Source of the DNA: Sphingomonas sp. DG1-23
GTDB lineage: Bacteria > Pseudomonadota > Alphaproteobacteria > Sphingomonadales > Sphingomonadaceae
Length of the DNA: 64,000 bases
Reading direction: 5' to 3'
NCBI RefSeq assembly: GCF_030730875.1
Contig: NZ_JAVAMA010000002.1
Span: 434,001 to 498,000, forward strand
Shown: one piece after another, positions 1 to 9,464 of the stretch
How positions within the stretch are numbered: the first letter of the stretch is position 1
How the letters are laid out: every line of letters starts with the position of its first letter
Program-made: the position numbers and the translations under genes
The notes under the pieces: model-generated
Databases searched by the model: none
The model's input: only the letters and a program-made list of their open reading frames with translations
What the model was told of the DNA's origin: nothing

Positions 1-1674
1 GCCAAGGGCCTTGCGCCGATTCAGCCCTGGCTCGACCAGATCAAGAGCGTGAAGGCCAAATCGGGCCTCGCTTCATTGTACGCGCAGGCCGATCGCAACG
101 GCGTGCAGGGCCTGTTCGGCAGCTATATCGGCCAGGACGACAAGAATCCCGAGGTCTATGCGCTCAGCCTCGCGCAGGGCGGGCTCGGCATGCCCGACCG
201 CGATTATTATCTCTCGAAGGACGCCAAGCTCGTCGAGACGCGGGGTGCCTATGAGAAGCATCTCGCCAACGTCCTGACCTTGGCGCACGAACCCAATGCC
301 GCCGCGCGCGCCAAGGCGATCCTCGCGCTTGAGACGCGGATCGCGCAGGCGCACTGGACCCGCGTCGAGAGCCGCGATGCCAACAAGACCTACAACAAGA
401 TGACCGTCGCCCAGCTCGTGCGGAAGGCGCCGGGCTTCGATTTCAAGGGCTATTTCGCCGGCATCGGCGCGTCGGTCGACAGTGTGATCGTCGCGCAGCC
501 CAGCGCCGTGACGGCGATCGCCAGGCAGGTCCAGGCCACGCCGCTCGCCGTTCTCAAGGATCAGTTGCTCGTCCGCAGCCTCGACAATTTCGCCGACGTG
601 CTGCCGTCCGGCTTCGACAAGGAACAGTTCGCATTCTACGGCACCACGCTGTCGGGCACGCCCGAGCAGCAGGTCCGCTGGAAGCGCGCAGTCGAGTTCA
701 CCACCGGTGCCGTGTCGGACGAGGTCAGCCAGGCCTATGTCGCCAAATATTTCCCGCCGGCCACCAAGGCCGCGGCCGACGCATTGGTCAAGAACGTCAT
801 CGCCGCGATGGATCGCCGCATCGATCAGCTCGACTGGATGGCGCCCGAGACCAAGGTCAAGGCACATGCCAAGCTCGCCGCCTTCACCCCCAAGATCGGC
901 TATCCCGATCGCTGGCACGATTATTCGAACCTGCAGATCACCGCCGGCGACGCGTACGGCAACAATGTCCGCGCCAATAATTGGGCGCATGACGACGAGG
1001 TCTCGAAGCTCGGTTCGCCGATCCGGCGCTGGGAATGGGGCATGACGCCGATGGAAGTGAATGCCTATGCCAATTTCGGCATGGTCGAGATCGTCTTCCC
1101 CGCGGCGATCCTGCAGCCGCCTTTCTTCGATCCCAACGCCGATCCCGCGGTCAATTATGGCGGCATCGGAGCGGTGATCGGCCACGAGCTAAGCCACCAT
1201 TTCGATGATCAGGGCGCCAAGTACAATGCCGAGGGCCGCCTCACCGATTGGTGGACGCCGGCCGATGTCGCCGCATTCAAGGCGCGCACCGACGCGCTTT
1301 CCGCGCAATACGACCAGTACGAGCCGCTGCCGGGGATGCACGTGAAGGGCGCGCTCACGCTCGGCGAGAATGTCGCCGATCTGGCCGGCCTCACCGTGGC
1401 TTATGACGCCTACAAGCATTCGCTGGGCGGCGAGGGCGCGCCGGTGATCGACGGCACCTCGGGCGATCAGCGTTTCTATCTCGGCTGGGCACAGGTCTGG
1501 CGGCGCAACTACCGCGAGGCCAATCTGCGCCAACGTCTGCTCACCGATCCGCACAGCCCGTCGCAGCAGCGCGCCTGGGTCGTGCGCAACCTCGATCCCT
1601 GGTATTCGGCCTTCGCGCCGGCCCCGGGCAACAAATTGTTCCTGACCCCCGAGCAACGCGTCCGGATCTGGTGA
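1..1674 (+). CDS. M13 family zinc metallopeptidase (neprilysin/PepO-like), 5' partial
   Basis: The reading frame is open from the first base, so the start and any signal peptide lie upstream of the window. The visible 557 codons cover most of the M13 catalytic region. The zinc motif HELSH is encoded near 1183-1197, followed by the third-ligand motif GENVADLAGL near 1366-1395. NAYANFG, typical of the substrate-binding strand, and the C-terminal block ending LFLTPEQRVRIW are also present. M13 enzymes cut oligopeptides, usually outside the cytoplasm, and bacterial members often carry a signal or lipoprotein leader. A long palindromic hairpin follows the stop. The family call is firm; the substrate is unknown. 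Confidence 0.93.
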   Translation, partial: AKGLAPIQPWLDQIKSVKAKSGLASLYAQADRNGVQGLFGSYIGQDDKNPEVYALSLAQGGLGMPDRDYYLSKDAKLVETRGAYEKHLANVLTLAHEPNAAARAKAILALETRIAQAHWTRVESRDANKTYNKMTVAQLVRKAPGFDFKGYFAGIGASVDSVIVAQPSAVTAIARQVQATPLAVLKDQLLVRSLDNFADVLPSGFDKEQFAFYGTTLSGTPEQQVRWKRAVEFTTGAVSDEVSQAYVAKYFPPATKAAADALVKNVIAAMDRRIDQLDWMAPETKVKAHAKLAAFTPKIGYPDRWHDYSNLQITAGDAYGNNVRANNWAHDDEVSKLGSPIRRWEWGMTPMEVNAYANFGMVEIVFPAAILQPPFFDPNADPAVNYGGIGAVIGHELSHHFDDQGAKYNAEGRLTDWWTPADVAAFKARTDALSAQYDQYEPLPGMHVKGALTLGENVADLAGLTVAYDAYKHSLGGEGAPVIDGTSGDQRFYLGWAQVWRRNYREANLRQRLLTDPHSPSQQRAWVVRNLDPWYSAFAPAPGNKLFLTPEQRVRIW

Positions 1675-1728
1675 TTCCCGTCTTCCGCTCCCTTTGGGAG
1701 CGGGAAGGGCCCGCTCGCCAAGCGAGTG

Positions 1729-1762
1729 GGAAGGCTGAGGGCGGTTCAACCCTCAGCCTTCC
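1729..1762. repeat. 13-bp perfect hairpin between peptidase and cckA
   Basis: The arms at 1729-1741 and 1750-1762 are perfectly complementary around an 8-base loop. A second inverted pair (tcccg/cggga type) follows up to about 1800. No T-run follows the stem, so this may be a REP-like element rather than a classical terminator. It overlaps any upstream-extended start of cckA. Confidence 0.7.
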
Positions 1763-1842
1763 GCCGCTTCGCGGCTCCCTCGCTCTCCCGACGGGAGAGG
1801 GAATACTTGACCCGCCCGGCCGCAGCGAACATCGCTAACCCG

Positions 1843-4227
1843 ATGGCGACCTTGCCGACTCCTGCACCTGCTCCGCGCCGCCTGCTGCCGTTGGTCGCTG
1901 CGGTCGCTGCCGGTTTGACCGCGGCCGCGCTCATCCTGATCACGCTCAACGATCGCGTCGTCGCGATCGGCTTCGTCGCCGCGAGCCTGCTGGCGGCGGG
2001 CGTGTTGCTCGGTGCGCGCCGGATGCTCCATCGCGAGGCGCAGGTCGAGACTTACACCGACTGGTCGGTGGCGCAGGCGCTCGCCGCCGCATCGGAGGAC
2101 GCGCTTGCCGTCACCGACCGCGCCGGCCGCATGGTCTGCGCCAATGCCCGCTACGAGATGCTGTTCGCCGGCTGGCCGACTCCGCCCAGCCTGCCGGTCA
2201 GCGACTCCGCGGTAGAGGCATTGGGCGTCGCCGCGCGCACGGCGTGGCGCGACGGCGAGGCGCATGTCGACAATATTCAGGTTTACGGCGCGCCCGTCTC
2301 CGCCCGGGTCGAGCGGGTCGGCGACGAATCGCTGGTGTGGCGCTTCGTCGGCGTGCAGGCGCTCGATCTCGCCACCCAGGTCGAAGCGCTGATTCATGGC
2401 CATACCGGCGATCGGCTCGCCGCGGCGGGGATCATGGCGGTGATGGTCACTCCCGAAGGCCGGGTCCGCTCGGCCAATCGGGTGTTCAAGGCGCGCGCGA
2501 TGGGCGCGCCCGACGCGCCCGCCGAGGGCCGCGACTTCACCCGCTTCCTGATCACCGATTCCGCGGGGCTGGTCCGCTTCGAGCGCGAGGGGCTCGAGGG
2601 CAATCCGCTGCGGGTGCTCCAGATCCCGTTCCTCGACGGCGACGAGGCACCGATGCTGGTCGCTTTGCTCGACGAGGACAATATGGCACTGCCGGCGCCG
2701 GCGATCGGGGCGAGCGCCTCGGCGCATGTCCGCTCGCTGATCGCGATGCTGCCATCGGGGCTCGCTTTGGTCGATCGCGACGGCCGCTTCGTCAGCATGA
2801 ACGACGCGTTCGTTCGCGCCGCGCGGATCAACGCCGCTGCGCCGCCGCTTTATCCGATCGATCTGGTGGTGCGCGAGGACAAGGCCGCACTTGCCGATGC
2901 CGTCCGCCGTTTCGCCGGCGGCGCCGCGCAATCTGCCGAGATGACGGTGCGCTTCAACGACGCGCCCGAGGAGCCGGTCGCGCTCACCATCGCCGGCGCG
3001 CGCGGGCTCGGCGACGCGGCAGTGCTGATCAGCCTCAAGGATTCGGGCGAGGAGGGCAAGCTCAAGCGGCAGATCGCCCAGGCCACCAAGATGCAGGCCG
3101 TCGGCCAGCTCGCGGGCGGCGTCGCGCACGACTTCAACAACATCCTCACCGCGATCATCGGCCATTGCGATCTGATGCTGATGCGCCATTCGCCCGGCGA
3201 CAGCGACTATGACGACATCCAGCAGATCCGCGCCAATTCGAACCGCGCCGCCTCGCTGACCCGGCAATTGCTCGCATTCTCGCGTCAGCAGACTCTCCGA
3301 CCGCAAGTGCTCCAGCTCCCCGACGTCATCTCGGAGGTGTCGAACCTGCTCAAGCGCCTGCTCGGCGAGACCGTCCGGCTCGAGGTCAAGCATGGCCGCA
3401 ATCTCGGCCCGGTCCGCGCCGATCCGGGCCAGCTTGAGCAGGTCGTGGTCAATCTCGCGGTCAATGCCCGTGACGCGATGCTATCGGCCAACCCGAGCGG
3501 CGGCGGCACCCTGACCATCGCCACTGCCTGCGTCGCCGCGGCCGAGGTCCGGCAGATGGACGACGACGTTCTGCCGGTCGGCGACTATACCGCGCTGCGC
3601 ATCACCGACACGGGGACGGGCATCCCGCCCGACATTCTCGGCAAGATCTGGGAGCCGTTCTTCACCACCAAGGAAGTCGGCAAGGGCACCGGGCTCGGCC
3701 TGTCGACCGTCTACGGCATCATCAAGCAATCGGGCGGGTTCATCTTCGCCGACAACATCCCCGATGGCGGCGCCGAATTCACCATCTATTTGCCGGTGCA
3801 CAGTGCGCCCGAGGCCGTGGTCGCCAAGGTGCCGGCCAAGCCCAAGCAGATCGACCTGTGGGGTTCGGGGACGATCCTGCTGGTCGAGGACGAGGACATG
3901 GTCCGCGCCGTCGCCGAGCGTGCGCTCACCCGGCAGGGCTATACCGTCGTCACCGCCGAAAATGGCGAGGCGGCGCTCGAGACGCTCGAGACCATGGAGC
4001 GCCCCGATTTGCTGATCAGCGACGTGGTGATGCCGTCGATGGACGGCCCGACCATGGCGCGGCAGGTCCGCGCGCGCTATCCCGATCTGCCGATCCTGTT
4101 CATGTCGGGCTATGCCGAGGAGCAGCTGCGCAGGTCGATCGATCTCGGCAATGTCGCCTTCCTGCCCAAACCCTTTTCGGTTCAACAGCTTGCCGAAGCT
4201 ACCCGCGACGTTCTCGCGCCGAAATAA
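1843..4227 (+). CDS. cckA: Hybrid sensor histidine kinase CckA
   Basis: This 794-residue protein has two N-terminal membrane segments (about residues 14-60), PAS-like regions, a HisKA domain, an HATPase domain and a C-terminal receiver. The phospho-acceptor motif GGVAHDFNN places His at about residue 429. The ATPase region has N-box and DTGTGIPP motifs, and the receiver aspartate lies in [11 protein letters not shown] at about residue 727. In alphaproteobacteria CckA phosphorylates the ChpT/CtrA cell-cycle pathway. The H-box context [18 protein letters not shown] is characteristic of CckA. The ATG was chosen because extension to the GTG at 1726 would translate a palindromic repeat. A TTG at 1807 behind an SD-like ggagagg is an alternative. 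ChpT and CtrA are not in the window. Confidence 0.9.
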   Translation: MATLPTPAPAPRRLLPLVAAVAAGLTAAALILITLNDRVVAIGFVAASLLAAGVLLGARRMLHREAQVETYTDWSVAQALAAASEDALAVTDRAGRMVCANARYEMLFAGWPTPPSLPVSDSAVEALGVAARTAWRDGEAHVDNIQVYGAPVSARVERVGDESLVWRFVGVQALDLATQVEALIHGHTGDRLAAAGIMAVMVTPEGRVRSANRVFKARAMGAPDAPAEGRDFTRFLITDSAGLVRFEREGLEGNPLRVLQIPFLDGDEAPMLVALLDEDNMALPAPAIGASASAHVRSLIAMLPSGLALVDRDGRFVSMNDAFVRAARINAAAPPLYPIDLVVREDKAALADAVRRFAGGAAQSAEMTVRFNDAPEEPVALTIAGARGLGDAAVLISLKDSGEEGKLKRQIAQATKMQAVGQLAGGVAHDFNNILTAIIGHCDLMLMRHSPGDSDYDDIQQIRANSNRAASLTRQLLAFSRQQTLRPQVLQLPDVISEVSNLLKRLLGETVRLEVKHGRNLGPVRADPGQLEQVVVNLAVNARDAMLSANPSGGGTLTIATACVAAAEVRQMDDDVLPVGDYTALRITDTGTGIPPDILGKIWEPFFTTKEVGKGTGLGLSTVYGIIKQSGGFIFADNIPDGGAEFTIYLPVHSAPEAVVAKVPAKPKQIDLWGSGTILLVEDEDMVRAVAERALTRQGYTVVTAENGEAALETLETMERPDLLISDVVMPSMDGPTMARQVRARYPDLPILFMSGYAEEQLRRSIDLGNVAFLPKPFSVQQLAEATRDVLAPK

Positions 4228-4266
4228 TCTCTTGGCGGCGCCGGAATTTCCTGCAAAGTGCCGAAC

Positions 4267-4620
4267 ATGCCAAGCTTGCGCCGTGTCCTCATCGTAGAGG
4301 ATGAACCCTTGATCGCGATGATGCTCGAGGACTTTCTCGACGCGCTCGACCGGGAGCTCGCCGGAACGGCCGACGACGTCGCCGGTGCGCTGGCGCGGAT
4401 CGAGGCGGGGGGAGTCGAGGCGGCGATCCTCGACGTCAATCTGCGCGGCGGCGAGCAGAGCTGGCCGATCGCCGCAAAGCTCGCCGAACTTGGCATCCCC
4501 TTCATCCTCGCCACCGGCGGGGCAGGCGATTCGATCGCCGAGCCGTGGCGCGATCGCCCGATCCTGTCCAAGCCCTTCACCATGGACGGGGTGGAAAAGG
4601 CGCTCGACGGGCTGGGCTGA
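4267..4620 (+). CDS. Single-domain response regulator receiver
   Basis: A 117-residue protein made only of a receiver domain. The acidic pocket is in LIVEDEP, the phospho-acceptor aspartate is in AILDVNL at about residue 56, and the conserved lysine is in LSKPF. There is no output domain, so it probably acts by protein contact or as a phosphate sink. It lies about 40 bases behind cckA on the same strand, so it could be co-transcribed, but a partner cannot be proven from position alone. The ATG at 4267 is preferred to a GTG three codons earlier. Confidence 0.82.
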   Translation: MPSLRRVLIVEDEPLIAMMLEDFLDALDRELAGTADDVAGALARIEAGGVEAAILDVNLRGGEQSWPIAAKLAELGIPFILATGGAGDSIAEPWRDRPILSKPFTMDGVEKALDGLG

Positions 4621-4794
4621 GGGTTGCGATCAGGCGGCGTCGATGCGCCCCTTCGCGCCGGCCGATCGTTTTGTCCGAATCATGACAGGACGCTGCGTGC
4701 TGCTCCCGGCGGTCGTCGCTCATGGGAGCGATCTGCATCGGGAGATTGCGGATATTGTGCAGGTGATAAAGGATGCCGCCGTCAAGCCCGCCCG

Positions 4795-5376
4795 ATGCGG
4801 GCCTATCGAAGGCGAGCGGCCGTGCCTGGACACCGACCGAAACGGAAAATCGAAGCGTCTCCTTCGGAGCCATCAAGCGAGGACGCGATTCGAGAACATG
4901 ATCGGCATCACCAGCTTGTTGCGAAAGCGCATGAGACGGCAGTCCAGGCGGGCCAGGTCACGATCCGGAGCGCAGTCATCGTTAACGCGGGGGCGGCTGT
5001 TTCCGTCCTCGCTTTCATTGGCGGGTTGGTCGGGCAGGGGCGGCTCGGTATTAAGGAAATCACATCGATAGCAGATAGCCTGGTCTGGTTCGCGATTGGT
5101 ATAGTTTGCGGTGTGGGTTCCTTGGGAGCGTCCTATCTGTCGCAATACGCTACCAGGAATAGTCTCGAGAAGAAGAAGTGTTCATTCCAGCCTCCATATG
5201 TGCATGCCTCGCGTGCCAGTGTTTTCTGGAGTAGATCTGCGAACGCCATGCGCACCATTGGGATATCGGTGGGGATCGCCTCTCTTTTGATGTTCGTGGC
5301 CGGGATGTGCGATGTGCATCATGCGATCACCAGCTTCCATTTGCTCGACGTTCAGCCTTCTGCTCCATCTCGCTGA
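4795..5376 (+). CDS. Small membrane protein of unknown function, lower G+C
   Basis: The reading frame encodes about 193 residues. The N-terminal third is basic and poorly convincing. From HHQLVAKAHETAVQAGQ onward it reads like a real protein: a helical segment, two closely spaced hydrophobic segments (AVIVNAGAAVSVLAFIGGL and SLVWFAIGIVCGVGSLGAS), a charged linker and a third hydrophobic segment near the C-terminus. Base composition is clearly less G+C-rich than the neighbours, suggesting acquisition. A GTG at 4822 sits five bases behind an SD-like aaggcgag and may be the true start. It resembles unnamed membrane proteins I associate with other alphaproteobacteria. No function can be assigned. 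Confidence 0.6.
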   Translation: MRAYRRRAAVPGHRPKRKIEASPSEPSSEDAIREHDRHHQLVAKAHETAVQAGQVTIRSAVIVNAGAAVSVLAFIGGLVGQGRLGIKEITSIADSLVWFAIGIVCGVGSLGASYLSQYATRNSLEKKKCSFQPPYVHASRASVFWSRSANAMRTIGISVGIASLLMFVAGMCDVHHAITSFHLLDVQPSAPSR

Positions 5377-5424
5377 TCAGCGGGCAGTTGAACCGATCCG
5401 GTACTTCCGGGCCGCGAACTGGCG

Positions 5425-6141
5425 TCAGTCGACCACCCGCACCGGATCCCCCGCCCGGATCAGCCCCGGCCGCGCCGGCGTCGCATAGACGCCATAGGCA
5501 TTGCCGAACTGCCGGGCGACCGTCCGCAATACCCCCACGTCCTTGGCGGCGGTGTCGGGATCGATGGTGATCAGCACGCAGCGCGGGATGGGATCGGCCA
5601 TCTGCACGATCGCGCCATCCGCCTCGTTGCCGAAGGCGAGCCGCAGCCCCTGCCAATCATTCACCGGCAATTCGCTTTCGATCATCACATTGGCGCGGAA
5701 ACGCTGCGGATCGAGTGCGCAGCCATGCGCCGCCTCGATCCGCGCGTGGCTCGCCGTGGTGACGACCGAGATCGGCATCGAATCATAGATGCCGCGCGCG
5801 ACCTGGAGCAGCCCCACCGGCTCCCCCGCCGCCGCCTCGAGATGGGCGTGGAGCATCGGATCGTGCAGCGGTACCGCCGCGCCGTCGGGTGTCTCGACCA
5901 GCACCGCCGAGGTCTTGGGCGCGCCCGGATCGGCGAAGCTGGCGCGGTGGAGCGCCATCGCTGGCACCTCGCGCGCGGTCAGCCACGGAAAGCGCGTGCC
6001 ATTGGCCTTGCGGACGAACGCATATTGGCGATCCCCCTCGATCCCCTGCCAGTCGACCTCGGCAATCCCCAGCCGCTCGCCCGCCATCGACTTGACGGGA
6101 TAACGGTTGAGCGCCGCGACATGGCCGACGATGCGAGTCAT
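5425..6141 (-). CDS. MOSC domain protein (YcbX-like)
   Basis: 238 residues. The N-terminal beta-barrel begins VGHVAALNRYPVKSM, a signature of MOSC_N, and the C-terminal MOSC domain includes PQRFRANVMIE and the conserved cysteine in DPIPRCVLITIDPDT. MOSC proteins bind a sulfur-carrying molybdenum cofactor through this cysteine, and YcbX-type members reduce N-hydroxylated compounds. The start is the ATG giving MTRIVGHV; the frame stays open upstream, but that extension runs antisense to the neighbouring crotonase gene. It is transcribed divergently from that gene with a gap of about 80 bases. The domain is certain; the substrate is not. Confidence 0.87.
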   Translation of the reverse strand: MTRIVGHVAALNRYPVKSMAGERLGIAEVDWQGIEGDRQYAFVRKANGTRFPWLTAREVPAMALHRASFADPGAPKTSAVLVETPDGAAVPLHDPMLHAHLEAAAGEPVGLLQVARGIYDSMPISVVTTASHARIEAAHGCALDPQRFRANVMIESELPVNDWQGLRLAFGNEADGAIVQMADPIPRCVLITIDPDTAAKDVGVLRTVARQFGNAYGVYATPARPGLIRAGDPVRVVD

Positions 6142-6220
6142 GCCGGGCGCGCTATCGGGCAATGCCCGCCGCCGCAACCGCCAGCGTGACAGAAGCGGCG
6201 CGATCGGGCAGAGCGCGGCC

Positions 6221-6949
6221 ATGATCCACCTGACCCGCGACGGCCCGGTCGCGTCTCTCGCGCTGGCGCGTCCCGAAGCCAGGAATGCGCTGCCGATCGC
6301 GGCATGGCAGGCGCTCGCCGCCGCCGCGCGCGAAGTCGGCGACGCCCGGGCGGTGATCCTCAGATCCGACGTTCCCGGCATCTTCTCGGCCGGCGCTGAT
6401 GTCCGCGAGTTCGAGGCGCTCCAGCAGGATCCGGCGTTGCGCACGGCCTTCCGCACCGCCATGCGCGAAGCGATCGAGGCGCTCGCCGCCTTGCCGATGC
6501 CGGTGATCGCCGCGATCGACGGCGGCTGCTTCGGCGCCGCGGTGGCATTGATTCTCGCCGCCGATATCCGCGTCGCCGGCAACCACGCCGAGTTCGCCAC
6601 CACGCCCGCGCGGCTCGGGCTCGGCTATCCCGAGCCGGACGTCGCCCGGCTGGTCGCGCAACTGGGCAAGGGCATGGCTTCGCTGATGCTGTTCACCGGC
6701 GACCGGCTGGCGCCGGACGAAGCCAAGCGCATCGGGCTTGTCGAGCTGCGTTCCAGAAAGGCGATCGACACCGCTTCGGAGCTCGCCGCCGCGATCGCCG
6801 GCAACGCGCCGCAAGCGGTCCGGCTGCTCAAGCGCGCGATCACGGGTGGGAAGGGGCTCGATCAGGCGTTCGACGACGCGTTTGGCGGGGCCGAGTTCGC
6901 CGAGGGCATCGCGGCCTTCCGCGAGCGCCGCAAGCCGCTGTATCGATGA
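6221..6949 (+). CDS. Enoyl-CoA hydratase/isomerase (crotonase) family protein
   Basis: 242 residues with the crotonase fold. Both oxyanion-hole regions are visible: SAGADVREF and DGGCFGAAVALILAADIRVA. At the positions of the two catalytic glutamates of classical enoyl-CoA hydratase this protein has alanine: the GGGCE-equivalent reads GAAVA, and the PE of the second motif reads PARLG. A glutamate occurs a few residues later in GYPEPD. It may therefore be an isomerase, a thioester hydrolase or another family member rather than a hydratase. It overlaps the next gene by ATGA, suggesting coupled translation. Confidence 0.85.
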   Translation: MIHLTRDGPVASLALARPEARNALPIAAWQALAAAAREVGDARAVILRSDVPGIFSAGADVREFEALQQDPALRTAFRTAMREAIEALAALPMPVIAAIDGGCFGAAVALILAADIRVAGNHAEFATTPARLGLGYPEPDVARLVAQLGKGMASLMLFTGDRLAPDEAKRIGLVELRSRKAIDTASELAAAIAGNAPQAVRLLKRAITGGKGLDQAFDDAFGGAEFAEGIAAFRERRKPLYR

Positions 6950-7680
6950 GCGCGCCCGCCGAGATCATCGAAGGAAAGCAGCAGGATATCCTGCTGCTTT
7001 GCGATCATGCCTCAAACGCCGTGCCGGCCGATATCGACCTGCAGATAGCCGCTGAACTGCTCGATCTCCACATCGCCGTCGACATCGGCGCCGGGCCGCT
7101 GACCCGCAGCCTTGCTGCGCGTCTCGACGCGCCGGCGATCCTCGCCACGGTCTCGCGGCTGGTGGTCGATCTCCATCGCGAGCCCGACCATGTCGGCCTG
7201 ATCCCCCATCGCAGCGACGGCCATCTGATCCCCGGAAACGACACGGTCGACCGCGCCGCACGGATCGCGCGTTTTCACGCGCCTTATCATCGTCTGCTCG
7301 CGCGCCGCGTGCGCAGCCAGCGGCCGAGGCTGATCCTGTCGATCCACAGTTTCACGCCGTGCCTCGAACATGGCGGCACCGATCGGCCATGGCAGGTCGG
7401 CATACTCTACAATCGCGATGCCCGCGCCGCGCGCCCCGCGATCGACTTCTTCCGAAGCCAAGGCCTGGTCACCGGCGACAACGAGCCCTATTCGGGCCGC
7501 CTGCTCAACGCCACGCTCAACCGTCATGCCGAGGCCAACGGCATCCCCTCGGTCGCGATCGAAATACGCAACGACCTTGTTCGCGACGCGGCAGGAGTGG
7601 AGCAATGGAGCCGGACTTTAGTCGGACTGGCAAATTCTTTGCGCAATAGTCTTGCGCAAAACGGGGCTACCGCGACATAG
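6946..7680 (+). CDS. N-formylglutamate amidohydrolase family protein
   Basis: 244 residues. The N-terminal [12 protein letters not shown] motif, the [12 protein letters not shown] region and the C-terminal AIEIRNDL block are typical of the FGase family. These enzymes hydrolyse N-formyl-L-glutamate, the last step of one histidine degradation route, using a metal-bound water. No hut genes are next to it, and many alphaproteobacteria carry paralogues of uncertain substrate, so the histidine role is only inferred. The start ATG overlaps the stop of the crotonase gene. The last codons contain two TTGCGCAA palindromes lying just upstream of ilvD. Confidence 0.82.
   Translation: MSAPAEIIEGKQQDILLLCDHASNAVPADIDLQIAAELLDLHIAVDIGAGPLTRSLAARLDAPAILATVSRLVVDLHREPDHVGLIPHRSDGHLIPGNDTVDRAARIARFHAPYHRLLARRVRSQRPRLILSIHSFTPCLEHGGTDRPWQVGILYNRDARAARPAIDFFRSQGLVTGDNEPYSGRLLNATLNRHAEANGIPSVAIEIRNDLVRDAAGVEQWSRTLVGLANSLRNSLAQNGATAT
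7639..7659. promoter_or_regulatory. Two direct copies of TTGCGCAA upstream of ilvD
   Basis: The 8-base palindrome TTGCGCAA occurs at 7639-7646 and 7652-7659, 13 bases apart, about 33 bases before the ilvD start and inside the end of the preceding gene. Paired palindromes at this spacing could be an operator, or a hairpin affecting read-through. No matching promoter boxes were found, so function is speculative. Confidence 0.3.
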
Positions 7681-7691
7681 GCTTGCGCATC

Positions 7692-9413
7692 ATGACCAAC
7701 CGATTCGACAAATCCCGTCTGCCCAGCCGCCATGTTTCGGTCGGGCCCGAGCGCGCACCGCATCGCAGCTATTATTATGCGATGGGCATCCCCGAAGAGG
7801 ATATCGCCAAGCCCTTCGTCGCGGTGGCCAGCGCCGGCAATGACAGCGCGCCGTGCAACACCACGCTCGATTTCCAGGCCGATGCCGCGCGCGAGGGCGT
7901 GATCGCCAATGGCGGCATGCCCCGGCGCTTCAATACGATCACCGTCACCGATGGCATCGCGATGGGGCATCAGGGGATGAAGTCCTCGCTGGTCAGTCGC
8001 GAAGTGATCGCCGATTCGGTCGAGCTCAGCGTCCGCGGCCATTGCTACGACGCGTTGGTCGGCTTCGCCGGTTGCGACAAGTCGCTTCCCGGCATGATGA
8101 TGGCGATGCTTCGCCTCAACGTTCCCTCGATCTTCGTCTATGGCGGGTCGATCCTGCCCGGCCGGTTCCACGACAAGGACGTCACTGTCGTCGACGTGTT
8201 CGAAGCGGTGGGCAAGTTCGCCGCGGGCAATTGCCCGCTCCACGAGCTGACAGCGCTCGAAAAGGTCGCATGCCCCGGCCACGGCGCCTGCGGCGGCCAG
8301 TTCACTGCCAATACCATGGCCTGCGTCGGCGAGGCGATCGGCCTGTCGCTGCCCAATTCGAACATGGTGCCCGCGCCCTATCAGTCGCGCGAGCAGATCG
8401 CGGTCGCGGCGGGGCATCAGGTGATGAACCTGATCGAGATGAACCTGCGCCCGCGCGACATCTGCACCCGCGAGGCGTTTATCAACGCCGCCCGCGTCGT
8501 CGCGGCCACCGGCGGCTCGACCAACGCCGCGCTGCACCTCCCAGCCATGGCGAGCGAAGCCGGGATCGAGTTCGACCTCCACGACGTTGCAGAGGCTTTC
8601 AAATCAACACCTTACATCGCCGACCTCAAGCCCGGTGGTAAGTATGTCGCCAAGGACATGCACGAGGCCGGCGGCGTCTACATGCTGATGAAGACGATGC
8701 TCGCCGGCGGTTTCCTTGACGGCAATTGCAAGACGGTGACGGGCAAGACCTTGGGCGAGAACATCGACCAGGTCACATGGAACCCCGACCAGAAGGTCAT
8801 CTATGACGTCAAGACGCCGCTTTCGCCCACCGGCGGCGTCGTCGGCCTGCGCGGCACGCTGGCGCCCGAGGGCGCGATCGTGAAGGTCGCGGGCATGCAC
8901 CGGCTCCAGTTCACCGGCCCGGCTCGGGTGTTCGATTGCGAGGAGGATGCGTTCGAAGCGGTCGAGCATCGCAAGATCGAGGAGGGCGAAGTCGTCATCA
9001 TCCGCTACGAAGGACCCAAGGGCGGCCCCGGCATGCGCGAGATGCTGTCGACCACCGCGGCGCTCTACGGTCTCGGCATGGGCGAGAAGGTCGCATTGAT
9101 CACCGACGGACGCTTCTCGGGCGCCACCCGCGGCTTTTGCATCGGCCATGTCGGTCCCGAAGCGGCCGAGGGCGGCCCGATCGCACTGGTCGAGAATGGC
9201 GACACCATCCGCATCGACGCGGAGGCAGGGACAATCGACCTCGACGTTCCCGAGGACGTGCTCGCCGAACGCCGCGCAAAGTGGCAGCCGCGCGTCAACG
9301 ATTACCAGGCGGGCGCGCTCTGGCGCTATTCCCGAACCGTCGGCCCTGCCTATAAGGGTGCGGTAACGCACCCGGGAGCCAGCGCCGAACGCCATGTCTA
9401 CGCGGATATCTGA
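7692..9413 (+). CDS. ilvD: Dihydroxy-acid dehydratase
   Basis: 573 residues of the IlvD/EDD family. It converts 2,3-dihydroxy-isovalerate and 2,3-dihydroxy-methylvalerate to the keto acids of valine, leucine and isoleucine synthesis in the cytoplasm. Cysteines that could ligate the Fe-S cluster lie in [23 protein letters not shown] and [15 protein letters not shown]. The opening [19 protein letters not shown] and the length match the ilvD branch better than Edd or sugar-acid dehydratases. ATG at 7692 is preferred to a TTG three codons earlier. The nearest hairpin lies just after the stop. No other ilv gene is in the window. Confidence 0.93.
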   Translation: MTNRFDKSRLPSRHVSVGPERAPHRSYYYAMGIPEEDIAKPFVAVASAGNDSAPCNTTLDFQADAAREGVIANGGMPRRFNTITVTDGIAMGHQGMKSSLVSREVIADSVELSVRGHCYDALVGFAGCDKSLPGMMMAMLRLNVPSIFVYGGSILPGRFHDKDVTVVDVFEAVGKFAAGNCPLHELTALEKVACPGHGACGGQFTANTMACVGEAIGLSLPNSNMVPAPYQSREQIAVAAGHQVMNLIEMNLRPRDICTREAFINAARVVAATGGSTNAALHLPAMASEAGIEFDLHDVAEAFKSTPYIADLKPGGKYVAKDMHEAGGVYMLMKTMLAGGFLDGNCKTVTGKTLGENIDQVTWNPDQKVIYDVKTPLSPTGGVVGLRGTLAPEGAIVKVAGMHRLQFTGPARVFDCEEDAFEAVEHRKIEEGEVVIIRYEGPKGGPGMREMLSTTAALYGLGMGEKVALITDGRFSGATRGFCIGHVGPEAAEGGPIALVENGDTIRIDAEAGTIDLDVPEDVLAERRAKWQPRVNDYQAGALWRYSRTVGPAYKGAVTHPGASAERHVYADI

Positions 9414-9420
9414 TACTTTC

Positions 9421-9439
9421 CCCTCCCTGCAAGGGAGGG
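9421..9439. repeat. Short hairpin after ilvD
   Basis: Seven-base arms ccctccc (9421-9427) and gggaggg (9433-9439) form a perfect stem eight bases past the ilvD stop. It belongs to the same ccctccc/gggaggg palindrome class seen at 9548-9569 and 52730-52751. No T-run follows. Confidence 0.55.
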
Positions 9440-9464
9440 ACAAGGATGTTCCCGCGTCGCGCAG

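Noticed and set aside
1726..1842. An upstream extension of cckA from a GTG.
   Set aside because: The added codons translate through a perfect palindrome (1729-1762) and no ribosome site precedes the GTG.
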